A stretch of DNA of 64,000 bases from Rhynchopus sp. YZ270_cl-10. Taxonomy: Eukaryota; Euglenozoa; Diplonemea; Diplonemida; Diplonemidae. The notes under the pieces are model-generated. The model was not told the origin of the DNA. It saw nothing but the letters and a program-made list of their open reading frames with translations, and made no database searches. Below, one piece after another: positions 11,952 to 23,685 of this stretch (its first letter is position 1; every line of letters begins with the position of its first letter). The stretch lies in contig OZ037919.1 in NCBI GenBank assembly GCA_964035575.1, positions 62,001 through 126,000 on the forward strand, written 5' to 3'. A program made the position numbers and the translations under genes.

Positions 11952-12345
11952 ATGGCTACCCGTGCCACACTGTGCCACACCCTGCCATACCGTGCCATAC
12001 CCGTGCCACACCGTGCCACACCGTGCCACACTGCGCCATACCCGTGCCAAACCGTGCCACACCCTGCCATACCGTGCAATACCCTGCCACACCCGTGCCA
12101 AACCGTGCCAAACCGTGCCATACCCTGCCATACCGTGCCAAACCGTGCCAAACCGTGCCATACCCTGCCACACCCGTGCCATACCCTACCATACCCTGCC
12201 AAACCGTGCCAAACCGTGCCATACCGTGCCATACCCTGCCATACCATGCCAAACCCTGCCATACCCTGCCCTACCCTTACTAACCCTCTCAAACCCCCCC
12301 AAATCTGCCCAAATCCTCTCAAACCCTCCCAAACCCAAATGTCCG
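11952..12345. repeat. Degenerate ~9-bp repeat of ACCGTGCCA type
   Basis: Imperfect units alternating CCGTGCCA and CCCTGCCA, grading rightwards into ACCCTCTCAAA and ACCCTCCCAAA. It is a sister of the block at 9360-9715. Confidence 0.85.
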
Positions 12346-12901
12346 TGACGTCAACTAGCCTACTGCTGGCACATTAGTATTTTTTTTCTTTTTCTTTTTC
12401 TTTTTGTTTGATTTCAAAAAATATCATGTTTGTCACCAATGATCGTCTAACTGCTCTCACGTTTGTTGTTGTTGTTTCACAGGGTGATGAGAATGCTCTT
12501 GCCTTTTCCTTTTTTTTTCCCCCTTTTTTTTTTGAAAAATTGTTGTTGAATAGTGTAGTTGCCACCTGTCCAAGCACCACTGTCTGTAAAAAAAAAAAAA
12601 TGACTGTTGGGGGTAAAAAGGGCCCCCTTTAGTGCAGTGACTACTATCACAGAACTGATGTTTCAAAAAAAAAATACAAAGGGAAAAAAAAAAGAAAAGA
12701 AAAAGACATGGCATTCCTTTTCACCCACGTGCGCAGAGACGAATTTTGGTTTCCTAAACAATACAAAACAAAGAGAAGTTGAAAGTGCATGCCCCTCACC
12801 GTTCGGTGGACGCAGGCACTGAAAACACAAAGAGAGAGAGAGAGAGGTGAAGTTTCTTTTTAAGTGCAAAAACACAATGGTGATACAGGCACTTTGAAAA
12901 A

Positions 12902-12941
<40 letters not shown>

Positions 12942-13602
12942 TTGAATGAATGTTCCTCATGCAACAGACATCTGAGATTGTAAAAAGAGAACTTGTAAAG
13001 ATGAGTCTAAGCCTCTCTGTGCTTAGTCTTCAAAAAAAGAAACTCAATATTTTTTCCCACTCCAGGTGGATTCCTGGGTAGGAGTCAATACAATAGGCAA
13101 AAATGTGAAGTGAATAAATTCTAGAAAAAGAAAAGAAACAGAAACCCTTGTAAGATGAATGTGACTCTTGTGCATACTATATGCACGCACACATGCTGGT
13201 GGGGCCATATTCTGCGCAAGAATTACCCCCCTATTAGTTATCAGATACACATGCTGGGGCAATGTTCTAGCCCTGAGGAACCATTGCCCACCAACTGCTT
13301 GCAACGCACACACACACATCCGACAAGTGGGCTATACTCCGTTCAGGCGTGACCCACTCTAAATTCGTTATCAAACACACAATCCGACAGACAGCACCTA
13401 CATAAAAGGGGCTGGCACGGCATTCCATTCCTCGAAATGAGTCAATGAATATTTTTTTTTATCTTTGATTTTATTCTTTGTGTGTTCATTCGCCACAACC
13501 GGAAACCAAAAAAAAAAGCCCTCCCCAATTTGGTAATTGTGATTTAGTTGCGCAGTCATGATCCTTTTTTTTTTTTTTTTTTTTTTTTCAACAATAAATT
13601 TA

Positions 13603-13802
13603 NNNNNNNNNNNNNNNNNNNNNNNNNNNNNNNNNNNNNNNNNNNNNNNNNNNNNNNNNNNNNNNNNNNNNNNNNNNNNNNNNNNNNNNNNNNNNNNNNN
13701 NNNNNNNNNNNNNNNNNNNNNNNNNNNNNNNNNNNNNNNNNNNNNNNNNNNNNNNNNNNNNNNNNNNNNNNNNNNNNNNNNNNNNNNNNNNNNNNNNNNN
13801 NN
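13603..13802. other. Assembly gap (200 N)
   Basis: A run of exactly 200 N directly follows a poly-T run and an AATAAATTTA segment. Its true length is unknown. It probably truncates the left end of a MITE copy that resumes at about 13803. Confidence 0.99.
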
Positions 13803-14864
13803 CGGGTGGGGAGGGGATGAAGTAAATGAGTTGACTTGTGTTGTTTTACTTTGTGATTTCACCGTTGCAAGCCGACGGTGAAAACCACAAGGCAAGTCGT
13901 TGACTTCACTCATCGCGTGGACACTGACTGTGGACAATCACACTGCCCCCGCAAATGAGAGAAGAAACTCTCCCCCCCTCTCCACGATGACATGCACCTC
14001 ACGGACACATCCACGTACACGGCACATGCTCCTTACTCTTAGGAACTGCCCACTTTTCTCCACCTTTTTTGGTGACTCCACTCCTTCTGATCATGAAATC
14101 AAGAAGAAGTACACTCTCCTTTGCCCTTCCCCACACATATCTTCTAAGAACTGTAGTTGTAGATGCAGGCACCCTCCGACCGACCCACGTACGATGCCAG
14201 CCATCCGGATGAAAGCAGAAGCACCCTGCAGCCTACAACAGTAAAAGAACAACAAAAGAGAAACATAAGACATGGTATACAGACACAACAGGTAGTCTAA
14301 AAAAAAAAGCCTTCCCGGGGAAAGGTTGTTTTGAGTAATAGAAAACAGTGTGTAACGCACGGAAGAAAAAAAACTAAACAGGGAATATTGTAAGTACACA
14401 AAAGGGCAGTTGTATGTGAGAGGGCAGTAAGAAGGTCGAAGCCAGGTGGGTGACGTACAGAAGGGGGAGGAGGGGGAGAGAAAAAAAGAGGGGAAAACGA
14501 GCCTGACGAAAAAGAGACTACTCTATCAACGATGGCCATGGTAAAACCTCGCTAATTGTTGTCGGGGAAAAGTGAAGTTGATAGTGCAAACGCCTCTGGG
14601 ACGCAGGCACTGACAAAAAGGAAAAAAGAAAGGGGGTGGAAAGCTGACAGAAACAAATACAATTGTCTGCGTGTTGTTTGGAGGTGGCAGGAGAGAAAGA
14701 AAGAAAAGTTTATAAGATGATCCTAAGCCTCTCTGTGCTTAGTCTGATTAGATTACTTGCTTAGTCACCTTAAAGAAAAGTCAAAGAAAAGTTGCAAAGA
14801 CACCACTATACACCCCCCATGGAAATATACATCTGGGAGAGAGGGAAAAAGAAAAGTGAAGTTG

Positions 14865-14866
<2 letters not shown>

Positions 14867-14911
<45 letters not shown>
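14867..14911. repeat. (GT)n microsatellite
   Basis: About 22 GT dinucleotides followed by a short GA-rich tract. Confidence 0.97.
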
Positions 14912-14918
<7 letters not shown>

Positions 14919-15100
14919 AAGAGAGATAAAGAGAGGGAGAAGTGTTGATAAGATGAATGTAAGCCTTCTGTGTTTCGGTACCTAAAGAAACATAATTTAA
15001 AAAAAAAAGGTGTTGCATTGAAACAAGAGATACGCAAGAATGTAACCCCAATAATATGCGAGGCCACACATAGTGAGGCCATGCATATAATTAACTTTTC

Positions 15101-15131
<31 letters not shown>

Positions 15132-16049
15132 AGAACAAAAAAAAGTACGTACCATCCATTCTCACAAATACCGCACAATAGTCCAAAGTAGTCCAAATAA
15201 GTTTGGCGGATTTGGGTATTTTTTTTTGGGTAGTTTTAGCGCCTTTTTGTTTTGTTTTTTTTGATAAATTGTTTGGAGTAGTGCAGTTGCCTCGGTTATG
15301 TTGCCACAGTTGTGCAATCTCCACTGTCCAATTTTTTTTTTTTAGCCCCTTTTTTGGACGTCAAACATATTTGGACTACTGTATTTTAAACATTTGTTTT
15401 TTGGTAAAAGTGTGAGAGGAGGACATCACTGCACTAATCCCACCGTTTCTTTTTTTTTTTGTTGTGTCAACAATCACCTAAAACCATCTCAGTAAGGGGC
15501 ATAGGTTCTGTACTCAATGCCGGCCTAAGCCTTTGTACTCTAAAGAGATGCACACCATGCGTCCTCAACTCATAGAACCTTTTTATTTTCTTTTCCAACT
15601 TTCAAAAAGCGCAGGTATGCACAGTGGACATCTGCTACACTAGATGCCTCGAGGATGTGATATACCACATTACCTTTTTTTCCTGTTTTTCCTGTTTTCC
15701 CCGGTAGCTTTTATAATAGCTCCACTCCCCTTTAAGATGAAAGTTGCCTATCTGTATTTCTTTTTACAAAAAAAATCGAGAATTAAAAGTTAAATTTAAC
15801 TCCAAAAAAACAGTGGACCTATTATAGCACAATAGGTAACACTATAATACTAGGTCCACCCCCTTTAGTATCTTATACGAAGGGATTGTTTTTCGCTGTG
15901 ACATATGCATGATGGTGAAGTAAATTCATTTCGCCTTGTGGTTTTTTTTTTTTTACTTGGTGGTTTCCAGTGTTTCCGCGCTCCTTCATTGGGTACGATT
16001 TTTGATGAAGAATCGTGATTTTGTACATAAAAGGTAAATACGTCCCGAG

Positions 16050-16072
16050 CCCGGCGCGCTACGCGCGCCGGG
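16050..16072. repeat. GC-rich mini-hairpin with TAC/GTA triloop
   Basis: A perfect 10-bp stem CCCGGCGCGC around loop TAC; the loop reads GTA on the minus strand. It belongs to the dispersed GNA-triloop class discussed in the findings. Another lies at 16418-16432 (TGCGCC, loop GCA, GGCGCA). Confidence 0.85.
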
Positions 16073-16904
16073 AGTTCACGGCAAGTTGGGGGCCTCCGGC
16101 GGAGAAACTAGAGTTCTGGCCCAAAAAAAACGCGTTCCAGCGCAGTCCCTGAGATTCCAAAAAAAAATAAAAAGGCGCGGTCGAGCCCGACCCGGAATAA
16201 GAGAATTCCTCGGGTATCCAACTGAGGAGTTCAACTTCATTGATATTTGCACCAGACACACGAATTATCAGTAACTTCAGTGCGTGTACAAAAAGAAACG
16301 GTGGTCATAGCATCAAGGCTCCTGGCGAAGCCACGGTACGCAACATTTCAAAAAATTGCGCTTAAAATTGCACATTTTTACAGCCAAATTATGTCATGGG
16401 AACGTGGGTTGCAAGCTTGCGCCGCAGGCGCACGGTACGCTACTTTTTTCCTTTCGCCATGCTGCATGTTTCCTTTTCGTTCGGCGTTTGATCAATTGAG
16501 TCGCGTTCTGGCTGTGACGGGGTCACTTTGTTCATGAGGCCAGTTCTGGTCGCTCTCAGAGGCTTATGTGGGGGAATTTTTTTTTTTCGGGAATTTTTTT
16601 TTATTTTTTTTTTTTTCCAATGAAGAATTCTTCACTGGAAAAAAATTTTTTTTTGGGATTTTTTTTTTTTTTCGAAGAATTCTTCATCGGATTCTTCAGC
16701 GCGGAAAGTCTGGTGGTTTCACTGTTGTAAGCCAACGGTGAAACCATAAACAAAACGACACATCAACTCATTTACTTCACCATTCGTGCGGTGTAGGTGT
16801 GACACTGGCTACCTTATCCTTATCAGTGGCGCCTCGGTAGCCGAGCTTCAGCACCAAATTGAGGGGAGGGAAAATTGTCTGATTTTAGACTACTATCACG
16901 GGAT

Positions 16905-17064
16905 ACACGACGGGACCCAGTGACAAGTGACAAGTGAAATCACATGTCATTTCACTTGTCATAATATGACAAAAAAGTCACTTGTCATGACAAGTGACTT
17001 TCTATGGGGATATAGGCTATTTACTTGTCATTTACTTGTCACTTGTCACTGGGTCCCGTCGTGT
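16905..17064. mobile_element. MITE-like element, ACACGACGGGACCCAGTGAC ends
   Basis: A 160-bp inverted-repeat element. ACACGACGGGACCCAGTGAC at the left end is exactly mirrored at the right end, and the interior is a string of ACTTGTCA/TGACAAGT motifs in both orientations. It has no coding capacity. A diverged relative lies at 25689-25846. Confidence 0.85.
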
Positions 17065-17949
17065 GGTGGCTACGATGAGGGGGGGACCCAAGACAATGAG
17101 GATGAGGGTGTTTCTTTCTCTCCACCCCCCTCCTGTGAACAGATGGTTTTTTTCATCATATGCAATCAATAAATTGATAGTATATGGTGAGGGATCAACA
17201 AAAATGTTCCCATACACAGATAGTTTTGAAAACTGAGTCGCATTAAATTTAGTGTACACCCCGAAGATAAGCTCTGCTTTTAAAAAAAACTGTTGTTGAT
17301 GCAGGCACACCTCCGACTGACCCACACTATCCAGATGAAAGCACAAATATAAATAAAAAAAAAAGAATGGTGGAGTTCATCCTCGGGTGTCTACACTAAT
17401 ACAACCAAGTTATCAAATATTTAGAAGGGAAAAAAATTGATTGAATATTCTCAAATTATGAGTCCAGGTGTATACAGTGTCAGTCCAGGCATCCTCTCGG
17501 TGAGGGAGGTGCTCTTTAACTAACTTTATTTTGCGTGGACAAAAAAAAAAAAAAGTTTCGCATATTAACCCAAAAACATCTTCTTCCCACGAAGATGGTG
17601 CATATACAATAAAGGAATAGAGAACCGATACAGAACTGAAGCAACAACGTCACCCCTCAGGAAGACAATAGAATGCTTTGCAGGGTAGATGAATGTTGTT
17701 GCTTAAGGATTGTGATAGACAGAGAGAGAAGAAGAAGGTTATGGAATAAATCAAATAAGGGAACTCTCAATTTCGTTTTTTTTTTTTCGTTCGCAATAAT
17801 CTTTTTGCAAAAGTTGGAACAAAAAAAAACAAAAAAAAAAATACAACAAAAAAGGGGGTGGGAAGAGGAGAGCTGATAACGTGCCAAACGCCATTGGGAC
17901 GCAATGGCACAGAAAAAAAAGGGGTCAGCCCTCTTTTTTTCTATGGAAG

Positions 17950-17981
<32 letters not shown>

Positions 17982-18419
17982 CAAAAAAAAAAATTGACAA
18001 CGTGTGCAATTTCCACGCGCAATCTTCTTCGTGCACCTTCGCTTTCGTTCTATTTCCTCGCGAAAGTGATGGCTATCACAATTCAGGGTTTCTATCGATG
18101 TTGCATGGGGGGGAAAAGAACCTCACGACAGGTGTTGTGTATTGTGCAGCGTTTTCGGGCTCAGTTACATCAAGATTTTCTATTTTATTTTATTTTGACG
18201 ACGACAGGTGTGTGTATTGTTCAACAAAAAATACTAAAAGTTACGTCTGCCAACTTTGCTGTTGTGAACATGAGAAGGAAAGAGAGTGAGAGAGAAAAGT
18301 GTATTTTTTTTTTTAAATTTTTCTTCTTCATGAACCAAATGGGGAGATTTTTATTTTTTTTGATAAAATAGAAGTTAAATTCTAGAATTTCAGGCACGAC
18401 GTCACCAAAAACGCTGGAA

Positions 18420-18475
18420 AAAGTGAAGTTATTAATACAAGCACCTCCGACTGACCCACGTACGATGCCAGAAAA
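18420..18475. repeat. Dispersed repeat, GCAGGCACCTCCGACTGACC family
   Basis: A unit of about 55-95 bp begins GTGAAGTTATTAATGCAGGC and continues through CCCACGTACGATGCCAGCCA and GGATGAAAGC. Copies: 1783-1845, 14150-14243, 17290-17347, 18420-18475, 28457-28555 and 50081-50178. The last two begin the ~800-bp repeat copies. Read on the minus strand some copies are open in one frame, but the frame is not conserved, so coding is unlikely. Confidence 0.75.
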
Positions 18476-18709
18476 GAAAGGTAAACTCATGAACCAAATG
18501 AGGGGAGGGGCTCGAAAACATAAATGTCCCCTCCTGGTGCACATACACATCTCGCAAAGAATAGAAGAAAACCTTGTAAGATGACCGTACAACAAAAACA
18601 CACTTTCCTCTTTTTTTTTTTTTTTTGAAACCTTGGCTGTATTAGTGTAGACACCCGAGGATGTGCTCTACTACGCTGTATTTATCTTTTTTAAAAACTT
18701 TTTTTTTAC

Positions 18710-18900
18710 CATTCTTTTTTTAGGGAACGTAGGATGTACTACGGTCCTGGAAACTCCAAGAAAATGGAGTAGGTGGGGCAGAGGAAGTTGCCTTTTCCTC
18801 AACGTGCACATACAAACTGGCAAAAAAAGGGGAGGGTGTCGTCACTTACCTTTGTATCATCATTGAAAACAACATTGCTTACCAATGGTTTCACTCCAAT
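18710..18900. repeat. ~170-bp dispersed repeat, second copy at 7381-7560
   Basis: Both copies contain TACGGTCCTGGAA, AACGTGCACATACAAACTGG and TTGCTTACCAATGGTTTCAC in the same order and directly follow a copy of the AGTGTAG family. One copy is open for 64 codons but the other has an internal stop in that frame, which argues against coding. Confidence 0.8.
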
Positions 18901-19795
18901 TCCCTACTGTAACCTCTTTAAGGCGTGACGCGGAGTACGATAGTTTGGGCAGACACTTCCTTCCTTCTTTTTTGATAATCCATTCAATAACTGTTGAATT
19001 AATGTAGCCACGCAAAGAAGTCTGAACTTTTTTTTTGAAAAAAAAAAAAATGTTGGAACAGTGTAGTTTGCCATCTGTGCAAGCTCCATGGTCTTTTTTT
19101 TGAAAGGCGACTAAAGCTGAAATCTCTGACAGCAAATCTGTGCAGGGAGGAGCAGGAAGAGAGATAGAGAGAGAGTGGGGGAGAAAACTTTAACCGTTTC
19201 CTCACAAAAGGGGGACGGGGGGGAAGGGAAGGGGGACATTGGGAGAAGGAGTGGGGAAGGATAAGATATTGTTTTTTTTTTTCCTGCTGTGGCGCCACAA
19301 TCACCCAGGAACCCCCTTCATTATTCTATAGGGGTGGGGGCCCTTGGGCCTTGTTGCCCATCAGCTAGCTTTTTTTTTCCTCTTCTTTTTTTTTTTCGAA
19401 CATTTTGCTGTTCTGTGATTCCCTAATTATTTTCGCTTTTTTTTTGTTTCAAAAAAAATGAAGTACAGTACCCTCCCCCCAGTAGTAACCCCGTACCCCC
19501 ATTGTGTTGAAATTCGCATAAAAATTGAAAGACGAAGATGCCGTTTTAAATATTGAACTTTAAAAAAAAAAAAAAAAACCAAAAACCTTGAAAGTCGAGC
19601 TTTGTCCTAAGAGCAGCAGTATGACGAAACAATGTATCTCAACAAAAAAAGGTGGAACCCAGATTCTCACATTCTCACCTTTTAAACAAAAAATAATAAT
19701 TTTCTTTGAGAAAGAAAAAATCACTCCAAACACAAACAACGACTATCTTGGGGTTTTACCATAGATACTCCCAAACCCCTTAATCCCAGAGTGAT

Positions 19796-19905
19796 AACTG
19801 TATTGTGATACATTCCCCATGCATAATACATAATACATCACAATACAGCTGTATTGTGTATGTATATTAATGTATTATGGGCCAATTTATCACAATACAA
19901 CCACT
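19796..19905. repeat. Palindromic TATTGTGAT/ATCACAATA cluster downstream of the surface-protein gene
   Basis: CTGTATTGTGAT at 19798-19809 pairs perfectly with ATCACAATACAG at 19837-19848. A second, weaker pair follows (GTATTGTG at about 19851; ATCACAATAC at about 19889). It lies 12-120 bp beyond the stop of the minus-strand surface-protein gene. It may be a MITE remnant or a 3'-UTR/termination structure. Confidence 0.65.
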
Positions 19906-19916
19906 AATTCCCCTCC

Positions 19917-21038
19917 TTACGACTCGGTACCAAAAGGGCTTGGCACTATTGCACCTCCGTCTTTTGCGAGGGGAGTGCCTAGGGATTTTGCGCGGAAATT
20001 GGAGATATCTTCTTTGACAGATTTGTTGGGGTCTTCAGAGCGGAGGTTCTCGGCGCGAGATGAGGTGACGGCAAGAGAGCGGGGACCGTTGCCTCGAAAG
20101 CTTTGCCGTGCCCTGAGGGTGCGGGAGGAGCCGGAGAAGAGCGCGTCTGGGTCTGCACCGTCCGCCCCGCTTTCATCTGTTCCAAAGGCACGCAGACGGC
20201 GTCCCTTTGCAGACGTCGAGGTGTGTGGGGTTAACGGCGACCTTGGTGTCTTCACCTCCTCAAAGTGCCTCCCCGACGGTGTCAATTCCAGCGGAGACCC
20301 AGAAGGCTTGCTGCTCACTGCAATGAACGAATGGTCTGCCTCCTCTGAAGGCTCTCTCGGAGGAGGGTCCAATGACAGTGTTGGCCTCCCCCTCCCTGTC
20401 GAGAAGGAGGAATGTCCTGGAAATGCTACCCCACTTTGTTCGGTCCCGCTAATAAAGGATGCGTTGCGTGCAGGGTCGCGACCACGGACGGAAGGGAGCC
20501 GGTCACTTCCGAGGTACCCTGAGGTTTGCAGATCCATTTCCGTCAAATCTGCGTAAGTATCAGCATCATGAGGGGACCTCGTGTAGGCAGGTGGAGGCAC
20601 CACGCTTTGCGTCTGGAGTAATGTGGTGGTAGTACTGTTATTCGCGTTTGCGCGGATATCAAGTAAATCATCATCGTATTTTGTGTCGTGCCGTGTCTCC
20701 CACGAAGGGCGCCTCTTCTGCATACAGTAGACGATCACACCGCAGGCAATCAGCACCAACACCAGAACGATGATGATCCGAAAGTGTACTGGAAAGGTTT
20801 CGTCCTCGTCGCTTCCTTCGCTTGTATCCAACGAGGGTGCTAGGGTGGTACCCGGTGTAGGCGCGAATGTTGAAGGCTCTACCGTAGCAGGTACGGGAGT
20901 TGGAGGGGAAACAGTTGCCGGTGCAGGTGTTGCAGGTGAAGGTGTAGCCGGAGAAGGTGTGTCCGGTGCTGGTGTAGGATCCTGACCAAAAGATATACAC
21001 ACAAAAAGCAGCAGACACATTAACCTAAAATGTGGCAT
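19917..21038 (-). CDS. Putative type I membrane protein with Pro/Thr-rich stalk
   Basis: About 373 residues. I chose the ATG at 21038 because it begins a classical signal peptide (MPHFRLMCLLLFVCISFGQ); an in-frame ATG 60 bases upstream also exists. Residues 20-70 are a stalk of TPSPATPSPATPAP-like repeats that is likely O-glycosylated. An acidic stretch follows (SEGSDEDE), then one transmembrane segment (about 86-105, IIIVLVLVLIACGVIVYC) with a positive-inside CMQKRR stop-transfer. The roughly 265-residue cytosolic tail is rich in Ser, Pro and Arg, with PPPAY at one point resembling a WW-domain ligand. There is no recognised extracellular domain, so it looks like a receptor or anchor stub at the cell surface. 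Function is unknown. No intron is needed. Confidence 0.75.
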   Translation of the reverse strand: MPHFRLMCLLLFVCISFGQDPTPAPDTPSPATPSPATPAPATVSPPTPVPATVEPSTFAPTPGTTLAPSLDTSEGSDEDETFPVHFRIIIVLVLVLIACGVIVYCMQKRRPSWETRHDTKYDDDLLDIRANANNSTTTTLLQTQSVVPPPAYTRSPHDADTYADLTEMDLQTSGYLGSDRLPSVRGRDPARNASFISGTEQSGVAFPGHSSFSTGRGRPTLSLDPPPREPSEEADHSFIAVSSKPSGSPLELTPSGRHFEEVKTPRSPLTPHTSTSAKGRRLRAFGTDESGADGADPDALFSGSSRTLRARQSFRGNGPRSLAVTSSRAENLRSEDPNKSVKEDISNFRAKSLGTPLAKDGGAIVPSPFGTES

Positions 21039-21708
21039 TGTTTTGAGCAGAAAGATAGGGGAGAGAGGAAAGAAATGAAACAAACTGAACCAAAACAAAA
21101 GAGCAGATGAGAGGTAAAAAAAAGGGTGTTGTGAAGGTTGGGGGAGGGGGAGTGGGGGGAGAGGAAGAGAAAGGTGGGAAGGAAAAAGAGAGAGAGAGAG
21201 AGAAAGGGAAAAAAAAAAACGCCTCAGTTGGGGTACCAGGGTTTTTTTATATTTGAAAGAAAAAAAATATAAAGAGAAAAAGGGTGATGAAGCTAAGCCT
21301 TAGAGTGCTTAGTCACCTAAATAAAAGAAGAAAAAAATTGAGAAAAGTGGGAAGGGCGTCTCCCACAAAGCAAAGGGTGTATGTATACAAGGGCACGACA
21401 GAATAATCGGAAAAAAAAATATGGGGAATGTAATGCAATGCCTGTATTGGGTGGTGGGTGTTAAAGGGAGAAAATCGGGGGTTTTTGTTGCAATAAAAAA
21501 AAAAACAAAACTCAATCCAAACTTTTTAACTTAGTTTCTATTGTTCTCACGACGCTTTTTTCTTTTGTTTGTGTAAATGAACCAGGGTAAATCCTGGACA
21601 TGGGTTTTTTTTTCCCCCCCTTTTCTTGAAAGCTTGGTTGTATTGGTGTAGACACCCCGAGGATGATGGTTTCTTTCCAAATCTGCTCACCCATCCATTC
21701 CCCCCTCC
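21039..21708. other. Spacer between surface-protein and F-box-like genes
   Basis: Contains GA-rich tracts, a CTAAGC/GCTTAG hairpin repeat (21286-21318) and a TTGGTTGTATTGGTGTAG repeat (21622-21665). No coding signal. Confidence 0.6.
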
Positions 21709-23256
21709 TCAACACAACAACCGCGCCGTGACTATCTCCCGCACACCCTTTACGGCACCCGCACCTACAAACCAGGACATGCACTCGAGAACACGCTCTG
21801 CCTGTCGCCTTGTCAGATCCCCTTTTCCTTTTGGATCACCGTTGACGCAGCATTTCATGCAATAATAGGACTTGACACAAAAGTCGCGTTTAAAGTTGTG
21901 CCAATGCCGGGCCTCTGGGGCTGCAGAGGCGGTGGAGAGGAGCAACTCAAGCTCGAAGAAGGACGCGAAGCAGTATGACTTACAATACGTCCTTGCGACA
22001 GCAGCTTCGAACTGTGTGAGACGTGCGCTTGCCTCTCTTCGGGTCGTCACAGCACGGAGGGCCGCCTTGAGGCCTGCAAGCTCCGCCTTGCGTTCGCAAA
22101 GCTCTGGACAAAAGCTTGCTACGTCGGGCACACCTGCAAATCCATTTCCCTGCCACCACTGCGTCTGCGTCGTAGCGACCGGAAGAGTTAACCTTGACGG
22201 CAGCTTCTGAGTCAGACTATCTAGCGAAGTACTCAAATACCCTGCCTCTGCCACAGCTAGCGGTGCAGGCGATGCGCGCCCCTCAGCAGCAGAAGCATAG
22301 TAGGCCGCACCTACACGGTCCAACCCGGGGCCAATCGGCAGACCCACCGCACTTCCCATAGCCTCTTCCTTCATAACAGAAAGCAGTGTCTCACGCCATG
22401 ATACCTCAGTAGGAGCGTTCAACCCAACACTTCTGCAAAGGTTCTTCCAATGTGCTTCACTTCCGCTCTGTGCGCGCAACACTTTTGAGACCCTTTCCAT
22501 CGCAACGAGCCCTGCTGCTGAGACAAATGGAAGGACCAGTTTCCACAGAGATGGTGTCATCTTGCGCTTCTCCGTTTTTCGTGTAGATGGGCGTGAGGTG
22601 CGTGACGGTGCTGTGTATGGTGTGCTGCGGAGGGCGTGCCAGGAGGCCTCCATTGCGGCCGCTTCTGCGGCATTGGCTGCGGCGGCATCCTCAGCTGCAA
22701 AACGGTGGAGGAGTTGCTGGGTGGCAGAGAGGCCGCTGGTGGTGTCAGGCGCACCTCCTCCTCCTCCTGCTCCTGCTGCTCCATCCACAACAGAGGCAGC
22801 GAGATGATGACTGCTCCGTGCTCTTCGATCAGCCCCATCGGTGGTGCTTGCAGTCCCATGAGAGGAGAACTCAGCTGTCTGGTGAACGTCTTTGTTTGTG
22901 GTGTTCGCATGGGTGCTGCTATGTTTGGCTCGCAGAGCGTAGACGTTGACGGCACCACTGCCGCTGCGGGTGGAGGAGGAAGAGGAAGAGGAGGAGGAGG
23001 AGGGTGCGTGGGGCAGTCTCCCTTGTGGTTGTGGCTGTGTGGTGGTGATCTGGGTCGCTGCCAGCATAGCTTCGACAGCGCGTGTGGTTTCAAGGAAGCG
23101 CTCCTCCTGGTCCCGTAGGGTGCTGTCTGTGTCCTCCGCGCAGAGTCGGCTTGCGGCAGTAGTGTTCTGTGGTGCTGTGGTGTGCTGTGGTGCAAGGGGC
23201 ATGTTGTCGTTGATAGCAATAACCTTTTTGCGTGGTGGTCCCCATCGTGTTGCCAT
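21709..23256 (-). CDS. F-box-like protein
   Basis: About 515 residues, with the start taken at ATG 23256 (one alternative lies three codons upstream). The first 230 residues are low-complexity, rich in Gln, Thr, Ser, Ala and Gly (poly-Ser, GAGGGGGAP). Residues ~233-285 (MTPSLWKLVLPFVSAAGLVA followed by MERVSKVL and HWKNLCRSVG) fit an F-box: LP, a hydrophobic core, then a W-x5-C/R pattern. F-box proteins link substrates to SCF ubiquitin ligases through SKP1. The C-terminal 250 residues are mostly helical with a Cys-rich patch (CVKSYYCMKCCVNG) and match no domain I recognise. The F-box call is by pattern only; it could be a divergent scaffold. Confidence 0.6.
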   Translation of the reverse strand: MATRWGPPRKKVIAINDNMPLAPQHTTAPQNTTAASRLCAEDTDSTLRDQEERFLETTRAVEAMLAATQITTTQPQPQGRLPHAPSSSSSSSSSSTRSGSGAVNVYALRAKHSSTHANTTNKDVHQTAEFSSHGTASTTDGADRRARSSHHLAASVVDGAAGAGGGGGAPDTTSGLSATQQLLHRFAAEDAAAANAAEAAAMEASWHALRSTPYTAPSRTSRPSTRKTEKRKMTPSLWKLVLPFVSAAGLVAMERVSKVLRAQSGSEAHWKNLCRSVGLNAPTEVSWRETLLSVMKEEAMGSAVGLPIGPGLDRVGAAYYASAAEGRASPAPLAVAEAGYLSTSLDSLTQKLPSRLTLPVATTQTQWWQGNGFAGVPDVASFCPELCERKAELAGLKAALRAVTTRREASARLTQFEAAVARTYCKSYCFASFFELELLLSTASAAPEARHWHNFKRDFCVKSYYCMKCCVNGDPKGKGDLTRRQAERVLECMSWFVGAGAVKGVREIVTARLLC

Positions 23257-23685
23257 CGAAGACAAGAAGAAGAAAAGGAAAAAAGGTGTATTAGATGACC
23301 CTAAGCCTGAGCCTAAGCCTCTCGTGAGTAGTCACCTTTGATAGAAGGGAGAAGGGAATGCGAGTATAGCACGGTGAAATCAAACAGAGAGCTGGGGAGG
23401 AGAATGAGACACCTGAAAAGAGGGTTACTGTGAGGAACTGCTGGGGACTTTACTAGAAGTGAAAAGGGGCGTTATTTTTTTTTGTTGTTGTTGTTGGGGA
23501 CAGACCTGCTGCCACAGAAAGTATGGGGGGGGAGGCGGAGGCGCCAACGTCTCAGGCAAAGAATTGACCTGCTTTTGTGTTCGAAAGCAGTGTATTTTGT
23601 TTTTTGTTTTTTTAATCTCCTTTCCTTTATATTTTTGGATAATTCCTGAATGCGGAATATTTCCCAAAAACAAAACAAAAAAAGC

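Larger units (their letters stand above)
12346..19795. other. Gene-poor spacer dense in short dispersed repeats
   Basis: No host gene was recognised in about 7.4 kb. The stretch is a mosaic of several short repeat families (listed separately), poly-A and poly-T runs (12908-12938, 15099-15128, 17949-17979), a GT microsatellite, MITE-like inverted repeats and an assembly gap. Longer open frames here are broken by homopolymers and match nothing I know. Confidence 0.5.

Noticed and set aside
13548-13937. Open frames crossing the N gap
   Set aside because: They consist mostly of unknown residues and cannot be evaluated.
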